Notes: a model not told the origin generated them from the letters alone. DNA of 64,000 bases from Nocardioides sp. T2.26MG-1 (GCF_950101795.1 NZ_CATNLZ010000023.1:248001-312000); one strand, 5' to 3'; positions 34,091 through 45,364 are shown, counted from the first letter of the stretch. Numbers and translations: made by a program.

Positions 34091-34968
34091 CGACGGGCCG
34101 TCAGACGGGCCACCAGCCGGCCCGCGACGGCCGGCTGTCCGACCGCGATGCCGGTGAGCACCAGCAGCATGCCGAGCGCCTGGGCGGGGCCGAACATCTC
34201 GCCGGCGAGCGCGATCCCGACGACGGTGCCGGCGACCGGGTTGAGCAGGCCCACCAGCGAGACGGCCGCGGCCGGCAGCCGGCCCAGCCCGCGGAACCAC
34301 ACGACGTACGCCAGCACGGTCCCGGCCAGCCCGAGGTAGAGGAACCCGCCGACCGCCTGCAGGTCCATCGGCGGGGGAGCGCCCTCGACGATCAGCGCGA
34401 CGGGCAGCAGCACCAGACCGCCGGCCACCAGCTGCCAGGCGGTGAACGTCAGCAGGTCCACCGGCGGCGTCCAGCGCTTGACGAGCACGAAGCCGAGCGA
34501 GGAGAGGGCGACCGCGCCGAACGACGCGGCCACGCCGATCGGGTCGACGACGAAGCCGGCCCGCAGCACGAGCAGAGCGACGCCCGTGGCGCCGACCGCC
34601 GCGCCGGCCAGCGACAGCGCCCGCGGCCGCTCCCGGATCAGGCCCCAGGCCAGCAGCATCACCATGATCGGCGCGGTCGCGGTGAGCGTCGCGGCCATGC
34701 CGCCGGGCAGCCGGTACGCCGCGATGAAGATCAGCACGAAGAACGCCCCGATGTTGAGCGTGCCCAGCACCAGCGTGCGCCACCACCAGATGCCGGTGGG
34801 CAGCCGCGGCCGGAACGCGAGCATCAGCAGGCCGAACGGCAGCGCCCGCACGAGCGCGCCGAACAGCGGCCGGTCCGGAGGGAGGAACTCCTCGGTCACG
34901 TAGTAGCCCGAGCCCCACGCGATCGGGGCGAGGGCGGTGAGGCTGAGGGTGCGCCAACTAGTTTCCAC
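34009..34968 (-). CDS. EamA/DMT family transporter
   Basis: About 319-aa membrane protein with ten hydrophobic helices in two EamA halves (WGSGYYVTEEFLPPDRPLFG ... GTLNIGAFFVLIFIAAYRLP; LAGTVLAYVVWFRGLGRLPA). The family exports amino acids or small metabolites. I use GTG 34966-34968 because TATTAT lies 7 nt upstream and the codon is part of a symmetric operator; an ATG at 35010 would run through the divergent gene. The C-terminal tail after ARLTARRQP extends over the neighbour's 3' end. MarR regulator divergent. Confidence 0.87.
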   Translation of the reverse strand: METSWRTLSLTALAPIAWGSGYYVTEEFLPPDRPLFGALVRALPFGLLMLAFRPRLPTGIWWWRTLVLGTLNIGAFFVLIFIAAYRLPGGMAATLTATAPIMVMLLAWGLIRERPRALSLAGAAVGATGVALLVLRAGFVVDPIGVAASFGAVALSSLGFVLVKRWTPPVDLLTFTAWQLVAGGLVLLPVALIVEGAPPPMDLQAVGGFLYLGLAGTVLAYVVWFRGLGRLPAAAVSLVGLLNPVAGTVVGIALAGEMFGPAQALGMLLVLTGIAVGQPAVAGRLVARLTARRQPIVILTSLDSSPVSVSTTRNRFGPG

Positions 34969-34990
34969 GGAAAGGATAATAGTTTCCGTG
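34966..34990. promoter_or_regulatory. MarR operator dyad whose ends are the start codons of both divergent genes
   Basis: CACGGAAA-N9-TTTCCGTG is a perfect 8-bp dyad. The right-hand GTG (34988-34990) starts the MarR gene; the left-hand CAC is the GTG of the EamA gene on the other strand. The centre holds GATAAT on the plus strand and TATTAT on the minus strand, each 7 nt before its start codon, so both messages appear leaderless and start within the dyad. A second half element GTTTCC occurs at 34961-34966. Confidence 0.72.
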
Positions 34991-35518
34991 TCAGATATAT
35001 TCCAGTCCATGGTGACGCCGGATCAGCGGGACCTCGACCACGTCGGCCGGATCATGGCGCAGTGGCGGGTGGAGCGACCCGACCTGGACGTCTCCCCGCA
35101 GGGGATCATCGGCCGGCTGCACCGGCTCGCCGCGCACCTGAACGAGGAGCTGGCGGTGGTCTACAGCCAGTTCGACCTCGGCCACGGGGAGTTCGACGTG
35201 CTCGCCACGCTGCGCCGCGCGGGCGCGCCGTACGAGCTGACGCCCAGCGACCTGGCCGCCCAGACGATGGTCTCCTCCGGCGCGGTCACCAAGCGCGTCG
35301 ACCGCTGCGTCGAGCACGGCTGGGTCACCCGCCGGGTCGGCGAGGGCGACGCCCGCAGCCGTGTGGTGGCGCTCACCCCCGCCGGCCTCGATCTCATCGA
35401 CAGCGCCTTCGAGGCGCACATGGCCAACGAGCAGCGACTCGTCTCCTCGCTCGACGAGCTCGAGCGCACCCGCCTCGCCGGCCTCCTTGAGAAGTGGGGC
35501 CGCACCCTCGGCGCCTGA
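34988..35518 (+). CDS. MarR family transcriptional regulator
   Basis: 176-aa winged-helix regulator. HTH: LTPSDLAAQTMVSSGAVTKR; wing: VTRRVGEGDARSRVVALTPA; dimerisation helices at both ends. I use GTG 34988 (VSDIFQSMVTPDQRD) because of GATAAT 7 nt upstream; ATG at 35009 is the alternative. It almost certainly represses itself and the divergent EamA exporter through the dyad that overlaps both start codons. Confidence 0.88.
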   Translation: MSDIFQSMVTPDQRDLDHVGRIMAQWRVERPDLDVSPQGIIGRLHRLAAHLNEELAVVYSQFDLGHGEFDVLATLRRAGAPYELTPSDLAAQTMVSSGAVTKRVDRCVEHGWVTRRVGEGDARSRVVALTPAGLDLIDSAFEAHMANEQRLVSSLDELERTRLAGLLEKWGRTLGA

Positions 35519-35528
35519 GTGCCACGCC

Positions 35529-35569
35529 GGTGGCCTCGAGACGGGCGCAGAACGCCCTCCTCGACCACC
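35529..35569. repeat. Palindromic element, locus D, first copy (degenerate)
   Basis: GGTGGCCTCGAGAC ... CCTCCTCGACCACC, a diverged copy in the orientation of locus E. It starts 11 bp after the MarR stop. Confidence 0.7.
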
Positions 35570-35576
35570 GGGGCAC

Positions 35577-35618
35577 GGTGGTTGAGGAGGTTGCGCTAGC
35601 AACCGTCTCGAAACCACC
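35577..35618. repeat. Palindromic element, locus D, second copy (42 nt)
   Basis: GGTGGTTGAGGAGGTTGCGC ... CTCGAAACCACC with GCTAGC at the centre. It is identical over all 42 nt to the reverse complement of locus E at 55071-55112. With 35529-35569 it separates convergent genes. Confidence 0.88.
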
Positions 35619-35630
35619 CGCTCGGGCAGC

Positions 35631-36476
35631 TCAGCTGGGGATCCAGTCGAACGCGTCCGGGTTGGGGCCGGTGCGGCCGGCCTCGCCCTGGTCGAGCCCG
35701 CTGATCGCGGCGACCTCGTCGGGGGTGAGCGAGAAGTCGAAGATCTCGAAGTTCTCGCGCATCCGCTCCGCCCGCATCGACTTCGGGAACACGACGTCCC
35801 CGCGCTCGACGTGCCACCGCAGCGTCACCTGCGCCGGCGTCTTGCCGTGCGCGGCCGCGATCTCGCCGATGACCGGGTCGCCGAGGACGCCGCCCTGGGC
35901 GATCGGCGACCAGGACTCGACGACGACCTGGTGCCGGTACGACGCGGCGCGGGCCTCCTCGTTGGTGAAGTAGGGGTGTACCTCGATCTGGTTGACCGCG
36001 GGCAGCGCCCCGGTCTCCTCGATGATCCGGTCGAGGTGCGCGGGCTGGAAGTTGGACACCCCGACCGACGTGGCGCGCCCGTCGTCGACGAACTCCGTGA
36101 GCGTGCGCCAGGTGGAGACGTAGTCGCCGTCGTACCTCGTCGGCAGCGGCCAGTGGATGAGGAACAGGTCGACCCGGTCCAGCCCGAGCTTCGTCAGCGT
36201 CTCGTCGAACGCGCGGCGCGCGTCGTCGGGCCGGTGGAAGCCGTTGTTGAGCTTGCTGGTGATGTACAGCTCCTCGCGCGGGATGCCCGAGGAGCGGATC
36301 GCCTCGCCGACGCCGGCCTCGTTGCGGTACATCTGCGCGGTGTCGATGTGCCGGTAGCCCACCTCCAGTGCCTTCGCGGTCACCTCGGCGGTCTGGTCGG
36401 GCGGCACCTGGAAGACCCCGAAGCCGAGCTGGGGGATCGTGGTGCCGTTGTTCAGGGTGATGGCGGGAACGGTCAT
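35631..36476 (-). CDS. Aldo/keto reductase
   Basis: 281-aa NADPH-dependent TIM-barrel reductase. Catalytic tetrad blocks are visible: YRHIDTAQMYRNE (Asp, Tyr), ITSKLNNG (Lys) and LFLIHWPLP (His). The C-terminal VVFPKSMRAERMRENF binds NADPH. It resembles 2,5-diketo-gluconate or methylglyoxal reductases (AKR5). Its ATG overlaps the stop of the racemase gene (ATGA), so both are under the same promoter facing the LysR gene. Confidence 0.92.
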   Translation of the reverse strand: MTVPAITLNNGTTIPQLGFGVFQVPPDQTAEVTAKALEVGYRHIDTAQMYRNEAGVGEAIRSSGIPREELYITSKLNNGFHRPDDARRAFDETLTKLGLDRVDLFLIHWPLPTRYDGDYVSTWRTLTEFVDDGRATSVGVSNFQPAHLDRIIEETGALPAVNQIEVHPYFTNEEARAASYRHQVVVESWSPIAQGGVLGDPVIGEIAAAHGKTPAQVTLRWHVERGDVVFPKSMRAERMRENFEIFDFSLTPDEVAAISGLDQGEAGRTGPNPDAFDWIPS

Positions 36477-37204
36477 ACCCGCATTGAACTCCTCTCGGCG
36501 AGATCCATTCCCGCGGGTGCCAGTGCCAGGTCGACGAGCAGGTCGGCGTGGGCGGTGGTGGAGTCGATCGTCGGCAGCGGCGCCTGGTCCGGGCCGACGA
36601 GCAGGCCGATCTCGGTGCAGGCGAGTGCGACCGCGTCCGCGCCGCGGCCGGCCAGGTCGCGCATGATCTCGACGTACCGCTCGCGCGAGGAGTCGAGGAG
36701 CCGGCCCTGGGTGAGCTCCTCGAAGATCACCCGGTCGACCTCCGCGCGGTCGGCCGCGGACGGTACGACGACGCCGACCCCGCGCTGCGCCAGCCGGTCG
36801 GCGTAGAACGTCTCCTCCATGACCCACGACGCCCCGAGCAGGCCGAGGGTCGTCCACCCCGAGCGCTGGGCGAGCGCCGCGACCGCGTCGGCGATGTGCA
36901 CGGCCGGCACCGAGACCGCGGCCTCGACGGCCGGGAACACCTTGTGCATGAGGTTCGTGCAGATCGCGACCAGGCCCGCGCCGCCCGCCTCGCAGCGCCG
37001 GGCGGCGTCGGCGAGCAGCTCGCCCGCGCCCGCCCAGTCCTCGCGCAGCTGGCAGTCGCGGACGTCCTCGAAGTCCAGCGACTGCAGCGCGATCCGGGCC
37101 GACGCGTGGCCGCCGCGGCGGGCGGCGACCTGCTCGTTGATCCGGCGGTAGTAGGCCTCCGTGGAGTGCCAGGACATGCCCCCGATGAGGCCGATGGTCT
37201 GCAT
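36473..37204 (-). CDS. Aspartate/glutamate racemase family protein
   Basis: 243-aa PLP-independent racemase fold, MQTIGLIGGMSWHSTEAYYR at the N-terminus. The two catalytic cysteines are in AICTNLMHK and LACTEIGLL, both present. The YgeA/RacX-like subgroup often isomerises amino acids other than Asp or Glu. The start at 37202-37204 is used since the family begins with QTIGLIGGMS. Divergent from the LysR gene. Confidence 0.9.
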   Translation of the reverse strand: MQTIGLIGGMSWHSTEAYYRRINEQVAARRGGHASARIALQSLDFEDVRDCQLREDWAGAGELLADAARRCEAGGAGLVAICTNLMHKVFPAVEAAVSVPAVHIADAVAALAQRSGWTTLGLLGASWVMEETFYADRLAQRGVGVVVPSAADRAEVDRVIFEELTQGRLLDSSRERYVEIMRDLAGRGADAVALACTEIGLLVGPDQAPLPTIDSTTAHADLLVDLALAPAGMDLAERSSMRV

Positions 37205-37232
37205 GTCTCCAGCGTGCGGCCGGCGACCATCT

Positions 37233-37278
37233 CCAAGGAATCCCTGTTCTCGTTGCACGACCCATAAGTCATCCTTGG
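37233..37278. promoter_or_regulatory. Candidate LysR-type dyad in divergent promoter
   Basis: CCAAGGA (37233-37239) and TCCTTGG (37272-37278) form a 7-bp inverted repeat 32 nt apart, between the racemase and LysR starts. The right arm directly abuts the LysR GTG. Confidence 0.4.
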
Positions 37279-38163
37279 GTGATGGAGCCTCTCGACCCGC
37301 GCCGGGTGCTGATCTTCCGGGCCGTCGCCCGCGCCGGCTCGATCAGCGCCGCCGCCCGCGACCTCGGCTGGACCCAACCCGCCGTGAGCCAGCACCTCGC
37401 GCGGCTGGAGCGCGACGTCGGCGGGGCGCTGCTGCTGCGCGGCGCCGCCGGCGTCCGCCTGACCGAGGCCGGTACGGCGCTCCTGCGCCGGGCCGACGTC
37501 GTCGCGGCCGAGCTGCACGCCGCGGGCGAGGAGCTCGCCGACCTGGCCGAGCTGCGGGGCGGGCGGGTCCGGCTCGTGGCGCACCCCTCCGCTGCGGCCA
37601 CCCTGGTGCCGTCCGCACTGGGCGTCCTGGCCCTCGACCGGCCCGGCCTCGAGGTGCGCCTCGAGGAGGCCGAGCCGCCGGAGGCGATGGCCGCCGTGCT
37701 GGCCGGCGACGCCGACCTCGCGCTGGTGTTCGGCTACGGCGGCCCGCCCGAGGGGCTCGGCCTCCTGGAGTGGCAGCCGGTGCTCGAGGAGTCGGTCCAC
37801 CTGGTGCTGCCCGAGCAGGCGCCCCCGGTCGCGGGGCTCGCCGACCTGGCCGGCGCGGAGTGGATCGGCGGGTGCGTGCGCTGCCGGGCCCACCTGGTCG
37901 ACTGCTGCACGGCCGCCGGCTTCGCCCCGGCGATCCGGCACGTCACCGACGACTACGTCGTGGTGCAGAACCTCGTGGCCGCCGGGCTCGGCGTGAGCGT
38001 GCTGCCGGCCTCCGCGCTCGCGGCCCACCGGGCGTCCGGCGTCCGCACCCACGAGCTGCCCGAGCTCGGCCGGCGGCGGGTCGGCATCGTGCACCGGCCC
38101 GGCGCACTGGCGGTCCCGGCCACCGCCGCGGTCGCCGCCGCGCTGGCGCACGCCGCCCGTTGA
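37279..38163 (+). CDS. LysR family transcriptional regulator
   Basis: 294 aa. The N-terminal HTH is AVARAGSISAAARDLGWTQP then AVSQHLARLERDVGG, and the C-terminal half is a LysR substrate domain (RVRLVAHPSAAATLVPSALG). Start GTG 37279 or ATG 37282. Its divergent position makes the racemase and aldo/keto reductase the likely targets, with an amino or keto acid as possible inducer. The stop lies inside a perfect 39-nt palindrome. Confidence 0.88.
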   Translation: MMEPLDPRRVLIFRAVARAGSISAAARDLGWTQPAVSQHLARLERDVGGALLLRGAAGVRLTEAGTALLRRADVVAAELHAAGEELADLAELRGGRVRLVAHPSAAATLVPSALGVLALDRPGLEVRLEEAEPPEAMAAVLAGDADLALVFGYGGPPEGLGLLEWQPVLEESVHLVLPEQAPPVAGLADLAGAEWIGGCVRCRAHLVDCCTAAGFAPAIRHVTDDYVVVQNLVAAGLGVSVLPASALAAHRASGVRTHELPELGRRRVGIVHRPGALAVPATAAVAAALAHAAR

Positions 38164-38194
38164 CCCGCCCGAAAGTTTCGGGCGGGTCAACGGG
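38156..38194. terminator. Perfect 19-bp palindrome at LysR 3' end
   Basis: CCCGTTGACCCGCCCGAAA, a single central G, and the exact complement. It begins inside the last codons and includes the TGA stop of the LysR gene. Without a U-tract, but strong enough to act as terminator before the chaperone operon. Confidence 0.7.
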
Positions 38195-38234
38195 AACACC
38201 GCTGGGAGACCATGCGTTGGAACGGATGATGAAA

Positions 38235-38255
38235 CTTGAGTTGAACCGACTCAAC
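38235..38255 (+). promoter_or_regulatory. HAIR element (HspR operator) upstream of dnaK
   Basis: CTTGAGT-N7-ACTCAAC matches the HspR consensus CTTGAGT-N7-ACTCAAG in 13 of 14 fixed positions. It lies 72 bp before dnaK and likely overlaps the promoter (TTGAAC at 38241 is a possible -35). Confidence 0.9.
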
Positions 38256-38326
38256 TAATTTGCCAGACTCGCCGAGAGCGGCGCAGGATGGTCGCAACCT
38301 GAGACTCACAAGCGGAGGTAGCAGAA

Positions 38327-40179
<1,853 letters not shown>

Positions 40180-40183
<4 letters not shown>

Positions 40184-40800
40184 CGGAGCCGTCGTACGAC
40201 GAGCAGCGCACGCAGGTGGAGGAGGAGCGGCCCCAGGAGACCGGGGTCGCCCCTCCCGCCGCCCAGCCGGCCGCGCCTGGGGCGGGGACGGGTGCGGAGA
40301 CCGAGGCCGAGGCCGAGGCCGCCGAGGAGCAGGCCGAGCAGGAGGTCGAGGACGACCTCTCGGTCGCCCAGCGGGCGGTCGGCGAGCTGACGGCCGATCT
40401 GCAGCGGCTGCAGGCGGAGTTCCTCAACTACAAGCGCCGCGTCGACCGCGACCGCGAGCTGATCCGGCAGAACGCGACGTACGTCGCGCTCACCCCGATC
40501 ATCGAGGTGCTCGACACCATCGACCGGGCCCGCGAGCACAGCGAGCTCGACGGCGGCTTCAAGGCCGTCGCCGACCAGCTCGAGCGCGTGGTCTCGGGTC
40601 TGGGCCTGACGAAGTTCGGCGAGCCCGGCGACCCGTTCGACCCCAGCCTGCACGAGGCCCTCTCCCACATCGGCGAGGACCCCGAGGTCACGGTGACCAC
40701 CTGCAAGGTGGTCGCCAAGGCGGGCTACCGGATGGGCGACCGCGTCGTGCGCGCCGCGCAGGTGCTCGTGGTCGACCCGCCGAGCGGCCCGACCGAGTAG
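40180..40800 (+). CDS. grpE: Nucleotide exchange factor GrpE
   Basis: 206-aa dimeric exchange factor releasing ADP from DnaK. Residues 1-60 are acidic and disordered ([19 protein letters not shown]), then the long coiled coil ([20 protein letters not shown]) and the beta-wing domain ([18 protein letters not shown]). GTG start overlaps the dnaK stop by 4 bp. The unusually long Glu/Ala-rich N-terminus is common in actinobacteria. Confidence 0.97.
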
Positions 40801-40836
40801 GAATAGCGATATCGACCGAGGAGAGGGGGTGCGCGC

Positions 40837-42045
<1,209 letters not shown>

Positions 42046-42049
42046 CGTC

Positions 42050-42499
42050 ATGCCGACCCGCCGACCGCCGTTCGAGCCGCCGGGGCCGGACGCCGCCGTC
42101 TTCGTCATCAGCGTCGCCGCTGAGCTGAGCGGCCTGCACCCGCAGACGCTGCGCACCTACGAGCGCCTCGGCCTGGTCTCCCCGGGCCGCACCGTCGGCG
42201 GCGGGCGGCGCTACTCCCACCGCGACATCGAGCGGCTGCGCGAGATCTCCGAGCTGACGTCCGCCGGCATCGGCATCGAGGGCGTACGCCGCATCCTCGA
42301 CCTCGAGCACCGCGCCGCCGCGCTCGCCCAGCGCAACGAGGAGCTGGTGCGCGAGCTCGAGGCGCTCCGCGAGGCCCTGCGTGAGGCGCTGCGCCGCGCG
42401 GCGGGCACCGGCCCCGCCGGGCTGCCCAACAAGCTGCCGGTGCTGCGCGCGCCGGACCCCGGCCAGTCCGTGGTGGTCTGGCGCCGCGGGCGCCACTAG
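42050..42499 (+). CDS. hspR: Heat-shock repressor HspR (MerR-type)
   Basis: 149-aa MerR-family repressor. HTH: ISVAAELSGLHPQTLRTYER; wing LGLVSPGRTVGGGRRYSHRD; coiled coil RILDLEHRAAALAQRNEELV. Binds HAIR sites. ATG 4 bp after the dnaJ stop. Two HAIR boxes are in this window, before dnaK and before clpB, so both units form its local regulon and the operon is autoregulated. Confidence 0.95.
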   Translation: MPTRRPPFEPPGPDAAVFVISVAAELSGLHPQTLRTYERLGLVSPGRTVGGGRRYSHRDIERLREISELTSAGIGIEGVRRILDLEHRAAALAQRNEELVRELEALREALREALRRAAGTGPAGLPNKLPVLRAPDPGQSVVVWRRGRH

Positions 42500-42783
42500 A
42501 CCGGGAGCACCCCTGGTACGGTGGCTCACGGACGGGCAGACGGCCCGTCGCTCGAGTCGAAGGTCGTGAGTTGATGTCCGCCGCGCACGCCACTGCGCAA
42601 CGCAGTGACGCCGGGACCGTCCTCGCGTCCGGCCTCTGACCACGAGCGACCGCCGCCCGGCGGGTTTGCCCTGACTCCACCCGTCGCCTGACGAGACGCG
42701 CCCCGAGTACGCGGGCGCTGCCGCCGGCGACGACTCTCCGCGACCCGGCGTACCGCCGCGTCGCTGACCGAAGGGACCACATC
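42500..42783 (+). ncRNA. Long structured 5' leader of the GNAT gene (284 nt without a real gene)
   Basis: TACGGT at 42517-42522 is a likely -10, placing the 5' end near 42530. Three hairpins follow: GACGGGC-AGACG-GCCCGTC (about 42531-42549), ACTGCG-CAA-CGCAGT (42591-42605) and GCCGGGAC...GTCCGGC. A 21-codon open frame (MSAAHATAQRSDAGTVLASGL) spans 42574-42639 and overlaps two of them. This looks like a regulatory leader or attenuator; I cannot match it to a known riboswitch. Confidence 0.4.
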
Positions 42784-43287
42784 GTGTGGCACACCCGAGC
42801 TGAGACCATCAACGACATCACCGCCATCCACGCCGTCGTCGCGGCGGCGTTCCCCACCGAGTTCGAGGCCGACCTGGTCGACGCGCTGCGCGCCGATCCC
42901 GAGGCCTGGATCGACGGCCTGTCCGTCGTCGCCGAGAGCGAGGACGGACAGATCGTGGGGCACGCGCTCCTGACCCGCTGCCAGGTCGACGGGGCGCCCG
43001 CACTCGCGCTCGCGCCCTGCTCGGTCCGTCCGGACCACCAGCGCTCCGGCGCCGGGTCGGCCGCGATCCGGCACGGGCTCGCAGCGGCCCGCGACCTGGG
43101 GGAGAACCTGGTGCTGGTGCTCGGCCATCCGGCGTACTACCCGCGGTTCGGGTTCACCCCGGCCTCCGGGTTCGGGGTGCGGGCGCCGTTCGACGCACCC
43201 GACGACGCCTTCCTGGCCCAGGCCCTCGACCCGGAGCAGCCGACCCCGACCGGGGTCGTGCGGTACCCGGCGGCCTTCGGGGTCTAG
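42784..43287 (+). CDS. GNAT family N-acetyltransferase
   Basis: 167-aa acetyl-CoA-dependent transferase. Core motif APCSVRPDHQRSGAGSAAIRHG (motif A, about residues 76-97) and VLVLGHPAYYPRFGFTPA, the hallmark of the YhbS-like subgroup. GTG start with AAGGGA 8 nt upstream. It follows the long structured leader and may be regulated post-transcriptionally. Substrate unknown. A hairpin at 43321-43344 probably ends it. Confidence 0.88.
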   Translation: MWHTRAETINDITAIHAVVAAAFPTEFEADLVDALRADPEAWIDGLSVVAESEDGQIVGHALLTRCQVDGAPALALAPCSVRPDHQRSGAGSAAIRHGLAAARDLGENLVLVLGHPAYYPRFGFTPASGFGVRAPFDAPDDAFLAQALDPEQPTPTGVVRYPAAFGV

Positions 43288-43320
43288 GCGCCCGGACAGC
43301 GCCTGACCGCGGGCGGCACT

Positions 43321-43344
43321 CGGCACCGTGCGTGCCGGGTGCCG
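43321..43344 (+). terminator. Hairpin after GNAT gene
   Basis: CGGCACC-N10-GGTGCCG, 7-bp stem, 34 bp after the GNAT stop and just upstream of the kinase promoter (TAGAGT at 43359-43364). Confidence 0.5.
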
Positions 43345-43370
43345 CCCGTCGGCGACACTAGAGTCGGCTC

Positions 43371-44629
43371 GTGACGACCGAGCGGAGCCACCGGGCCAGG
43401 TGGGTGGTCGCCGGCTGCTGGGCGCTCTGTGTCGGCTCGCTCGCGCTGCTGCCGCTGGTGACCACCGGGTCGGACGCCGATCGGGTGCCCGGCCTCGGCG
43501 GCGCCGCCTGGTGGGCCGGCGTGGCCCTCCTGACCGTGCAGGCTGTGGCGCTGCTGCGATGGTGGTCGAACCCGCCGCTGGCGCTGCTGGCGGTCGCACC
43601 GGCGGCGGTGGCCGCCGGCGGCGTGACCCTCGGCGACGCCACCAACGTCACGGGGTTGTTCGTGATGGTGGCGGCGTACCTGGTCGCCGTCGCTCGACCC
43701 GTGCGGCAGGCCTGGCCGGCGCTGGTCGCGGCGGGCGGCCAGGTGGCCTGCGGGGGCTACGTCGCCGGGCTGCGGCTCGACGACCCGGTGCTGACGTCGA
43801 TCGGTGGCTCGCTGCTGCAGGCCGTGGGCACCATCGGCGCGCCGGTGCTGGTCGGCGTCCTCGTCGCGACCCGGCGCGAGTCGCGGGCCGCACGCGAGGA
43901 CGAGCAGCGGGCGTTGCTGCGCGAGCGCGACGCGCTGCTCGTCGCCGCCGTCGCCCGCGAGCGCACCGCGATGGCGCGCGAGCTGCACGACATCGCCGCC
44001 CACCACCTGTCCGGCATCGCGGTGATGAGCGCCGCGATCGGCACCCAGATCGACACCGACCCCGAGGGCGCCAAGGCCGCCGCGGCGCAGGTACGCCGCC
44101 AGAGCGTCTCGGTGCTCCACGACCTGCGCAGCCTGGTCGGGCTGCTGCGGGTCGGCGACGACGCCCCGGACCCTGGCACGACCCCGACCCGGATCGAGAA
44201 CCTGGCCGGCCTCGCCGCGCTCACCCACGACTTCTCCTCGGGTGCGACGCCGGTGGAGCTGACGGTCCTCGAGGCCTCCGGCCATTCCCTGGGCCACGGC
44301 GTCGGCCCGCTGGCCCAGCTCGCGGCGTACCGCATGGTGCAGGAGTCGCTCGCCAACGCCGCCCGTCACGCTCCCGGCGCCCGCTGCGAGGTGGTCGTCG
44401 ACGACCGCGCCGCCGCCTCGCTCGTGTGACGGTCCGCAACGGCCCGCCCACGGCGCCGCCCGATGCCGCCGTCGGGTCGAGCGGCTTCGGGCTGGTCGGG
44501 ATGCGCGAGCGCGCGGAGCTCACCGGTGCGCGGCTCGAGCACGGCCCGACGTCCGACGGCGGCTGGCAGGTGCTGCTGCGCATCCCGCGCGACCCCGACG
44601 TCCAGCCCGGCCTGCAGGAGGACTCATGA
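43371..44629 (+). pseudogene. Sensor histidine kinase (HisKA_3/NarX-DesK type), split by a frameshift near 44426
   Basis: The first frame (43371-44429) encodes five or six membrane helices, the phosphorylation box ARERTAMARELHDIAAHHLS and the N-box AYRMVQESLANAARHA, then stops at DDRAAASLV. A frame displaced by one base continues without gap as VTVRNGPPTAPP and holds the G-box GFGLVGMRERAELTGARLEH to the stop at 44629. Restoring one base at CTCGTGTGACG joins them into a normal kinase of about 418 aa. This may be a true inactivating deletion, an assembly error or, less likely, programmed -1 slippage; no classic slippery heptamer is visible. Leaderless start (TAGAGT 6 nt before GTG). Confidence 0.85.
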
Positions 44630-45291
44630 TCCGCGTCGTCATCGCCGACGACCAGCCGCTGATCCGGGCCGGGCTGGCCACGCTGATCGGGGCCGAGCCC
44701 GACATCGAGGTGGTCGGCGTGGCAGAGGACGGTGTTCGAGCGGTCGAGATCGCGCAGGAGAGGCGGCCCGACGTGGTGTGCATGGACATCCGGATGCCCG
44801 GCCAGGACGGCATCGCCGCGACCCGCGCGCTGTGCGGCCCCGGCGTCGAGGACCCGATCCCGGTGCTGGTGCTGACGACGTTCGACATCGACGACTACGT
44901 GTTCGGCGCACTCGAGGCGGGCGCCTCCGGCTTCCTGCTCAAGGACGCCGAGCCGGCGGTGATCGTCGCGGCCGTGCGCTCGGTCGCGAGCGGCAACGGC
45001 ACCATCGACCAGACCCTGACCCGACGCGTGCTGCGCGAGTTCACCACCAGGCGCCAGACCCAGCCGGTCACCGCCGGCCGCGCCAGCGAGCTGCTCACGT
45101 CCCGCGAGCTCGACATCCTGCTGCTGCTCGCGCAGGGCATGTCGAACGACGAGATCGCCGAGCAGCTGTACCTCGAGGTGTCGACGGTGAAGTCGCACCT
45201 GGCCCGGATGATGCCCAAGCTCGGCGTTCGGTCGCGCCTGCAGGCGGCGGTGTGGGCCTACCAGAACCGGGTGGTCGAGGTCCCCGACTGA
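44626..45291 (+). CDS. NarL-type response regulator
   Basis: 221-aa two-component regulator. Receiver: IRVVIADDQPLIRAGL with the acidic pair, phospho-acceptor Asp in DVVCMDIRMPGQDG, Thr in VLTTFD, Lys in LLKDAE. C-terminal LuxR HTH: LTSRELDILLLLAQGMSNDE. ATG overlaps the kinase 3' frame by 4 bp (44626-44629), showing the second kinase frame is the ancestral end of that gene. With a broken kinase the regulator may be unphosphorylated or cross-activated. An intrinsic hairpin follows at 45295. Confidence 0.93.
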   Translation: MIRVVIADDQPLIRAGLATLIGAEPDIEVVGVAEDGVRAVEIAQERRPDVVCMDIRMPGQDGIAATRALCGPGVEDPIPVLVLTTFDIDDYVFGALEAGASGFLLKDAEPAVIVAAVRSVASGNGTIDQTLTRRVLREFTTRRQTQPVTAGRASELLTSRELDILLLLAQGMSNDEIAEQLYLEVSTVKSHLARMMPKLGVRSRLQAAVWAYQNRVVEVPD

Positions 45292-45294
45292 CGA

Positions 45295-45318
45295 TCTCGG
45301 CGCCGTCGCGGGCCGAGA
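45295..45318 (+). terminator. Hairpin after response regulator
   Basis: TCTCGGC-N10-GCCGAGA, 7-bp stem, 3 bp after the stop codon. No U-tract. Confidence 0.5.
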
Positions 45319-45364
45319 CCGGTTGCTGGGTGTCCTCGATGCTTGCTGCCGAGCGTGCTCCGCA

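Noticed and set aside
42574..42639. 21-codon open frame in the GNAT leader as a gene
   Set aside because: No good ribosome-binding site and it overlaps hairpins; kept only as part of the leader description.
44415..44435. Programmed -1 ribosomal frameshift in the histidine kinase
   Set aside because: No slippery heptamer or obvious downstream pseudoknot; a single-base deletion is the simpler explanation, though not excluded.
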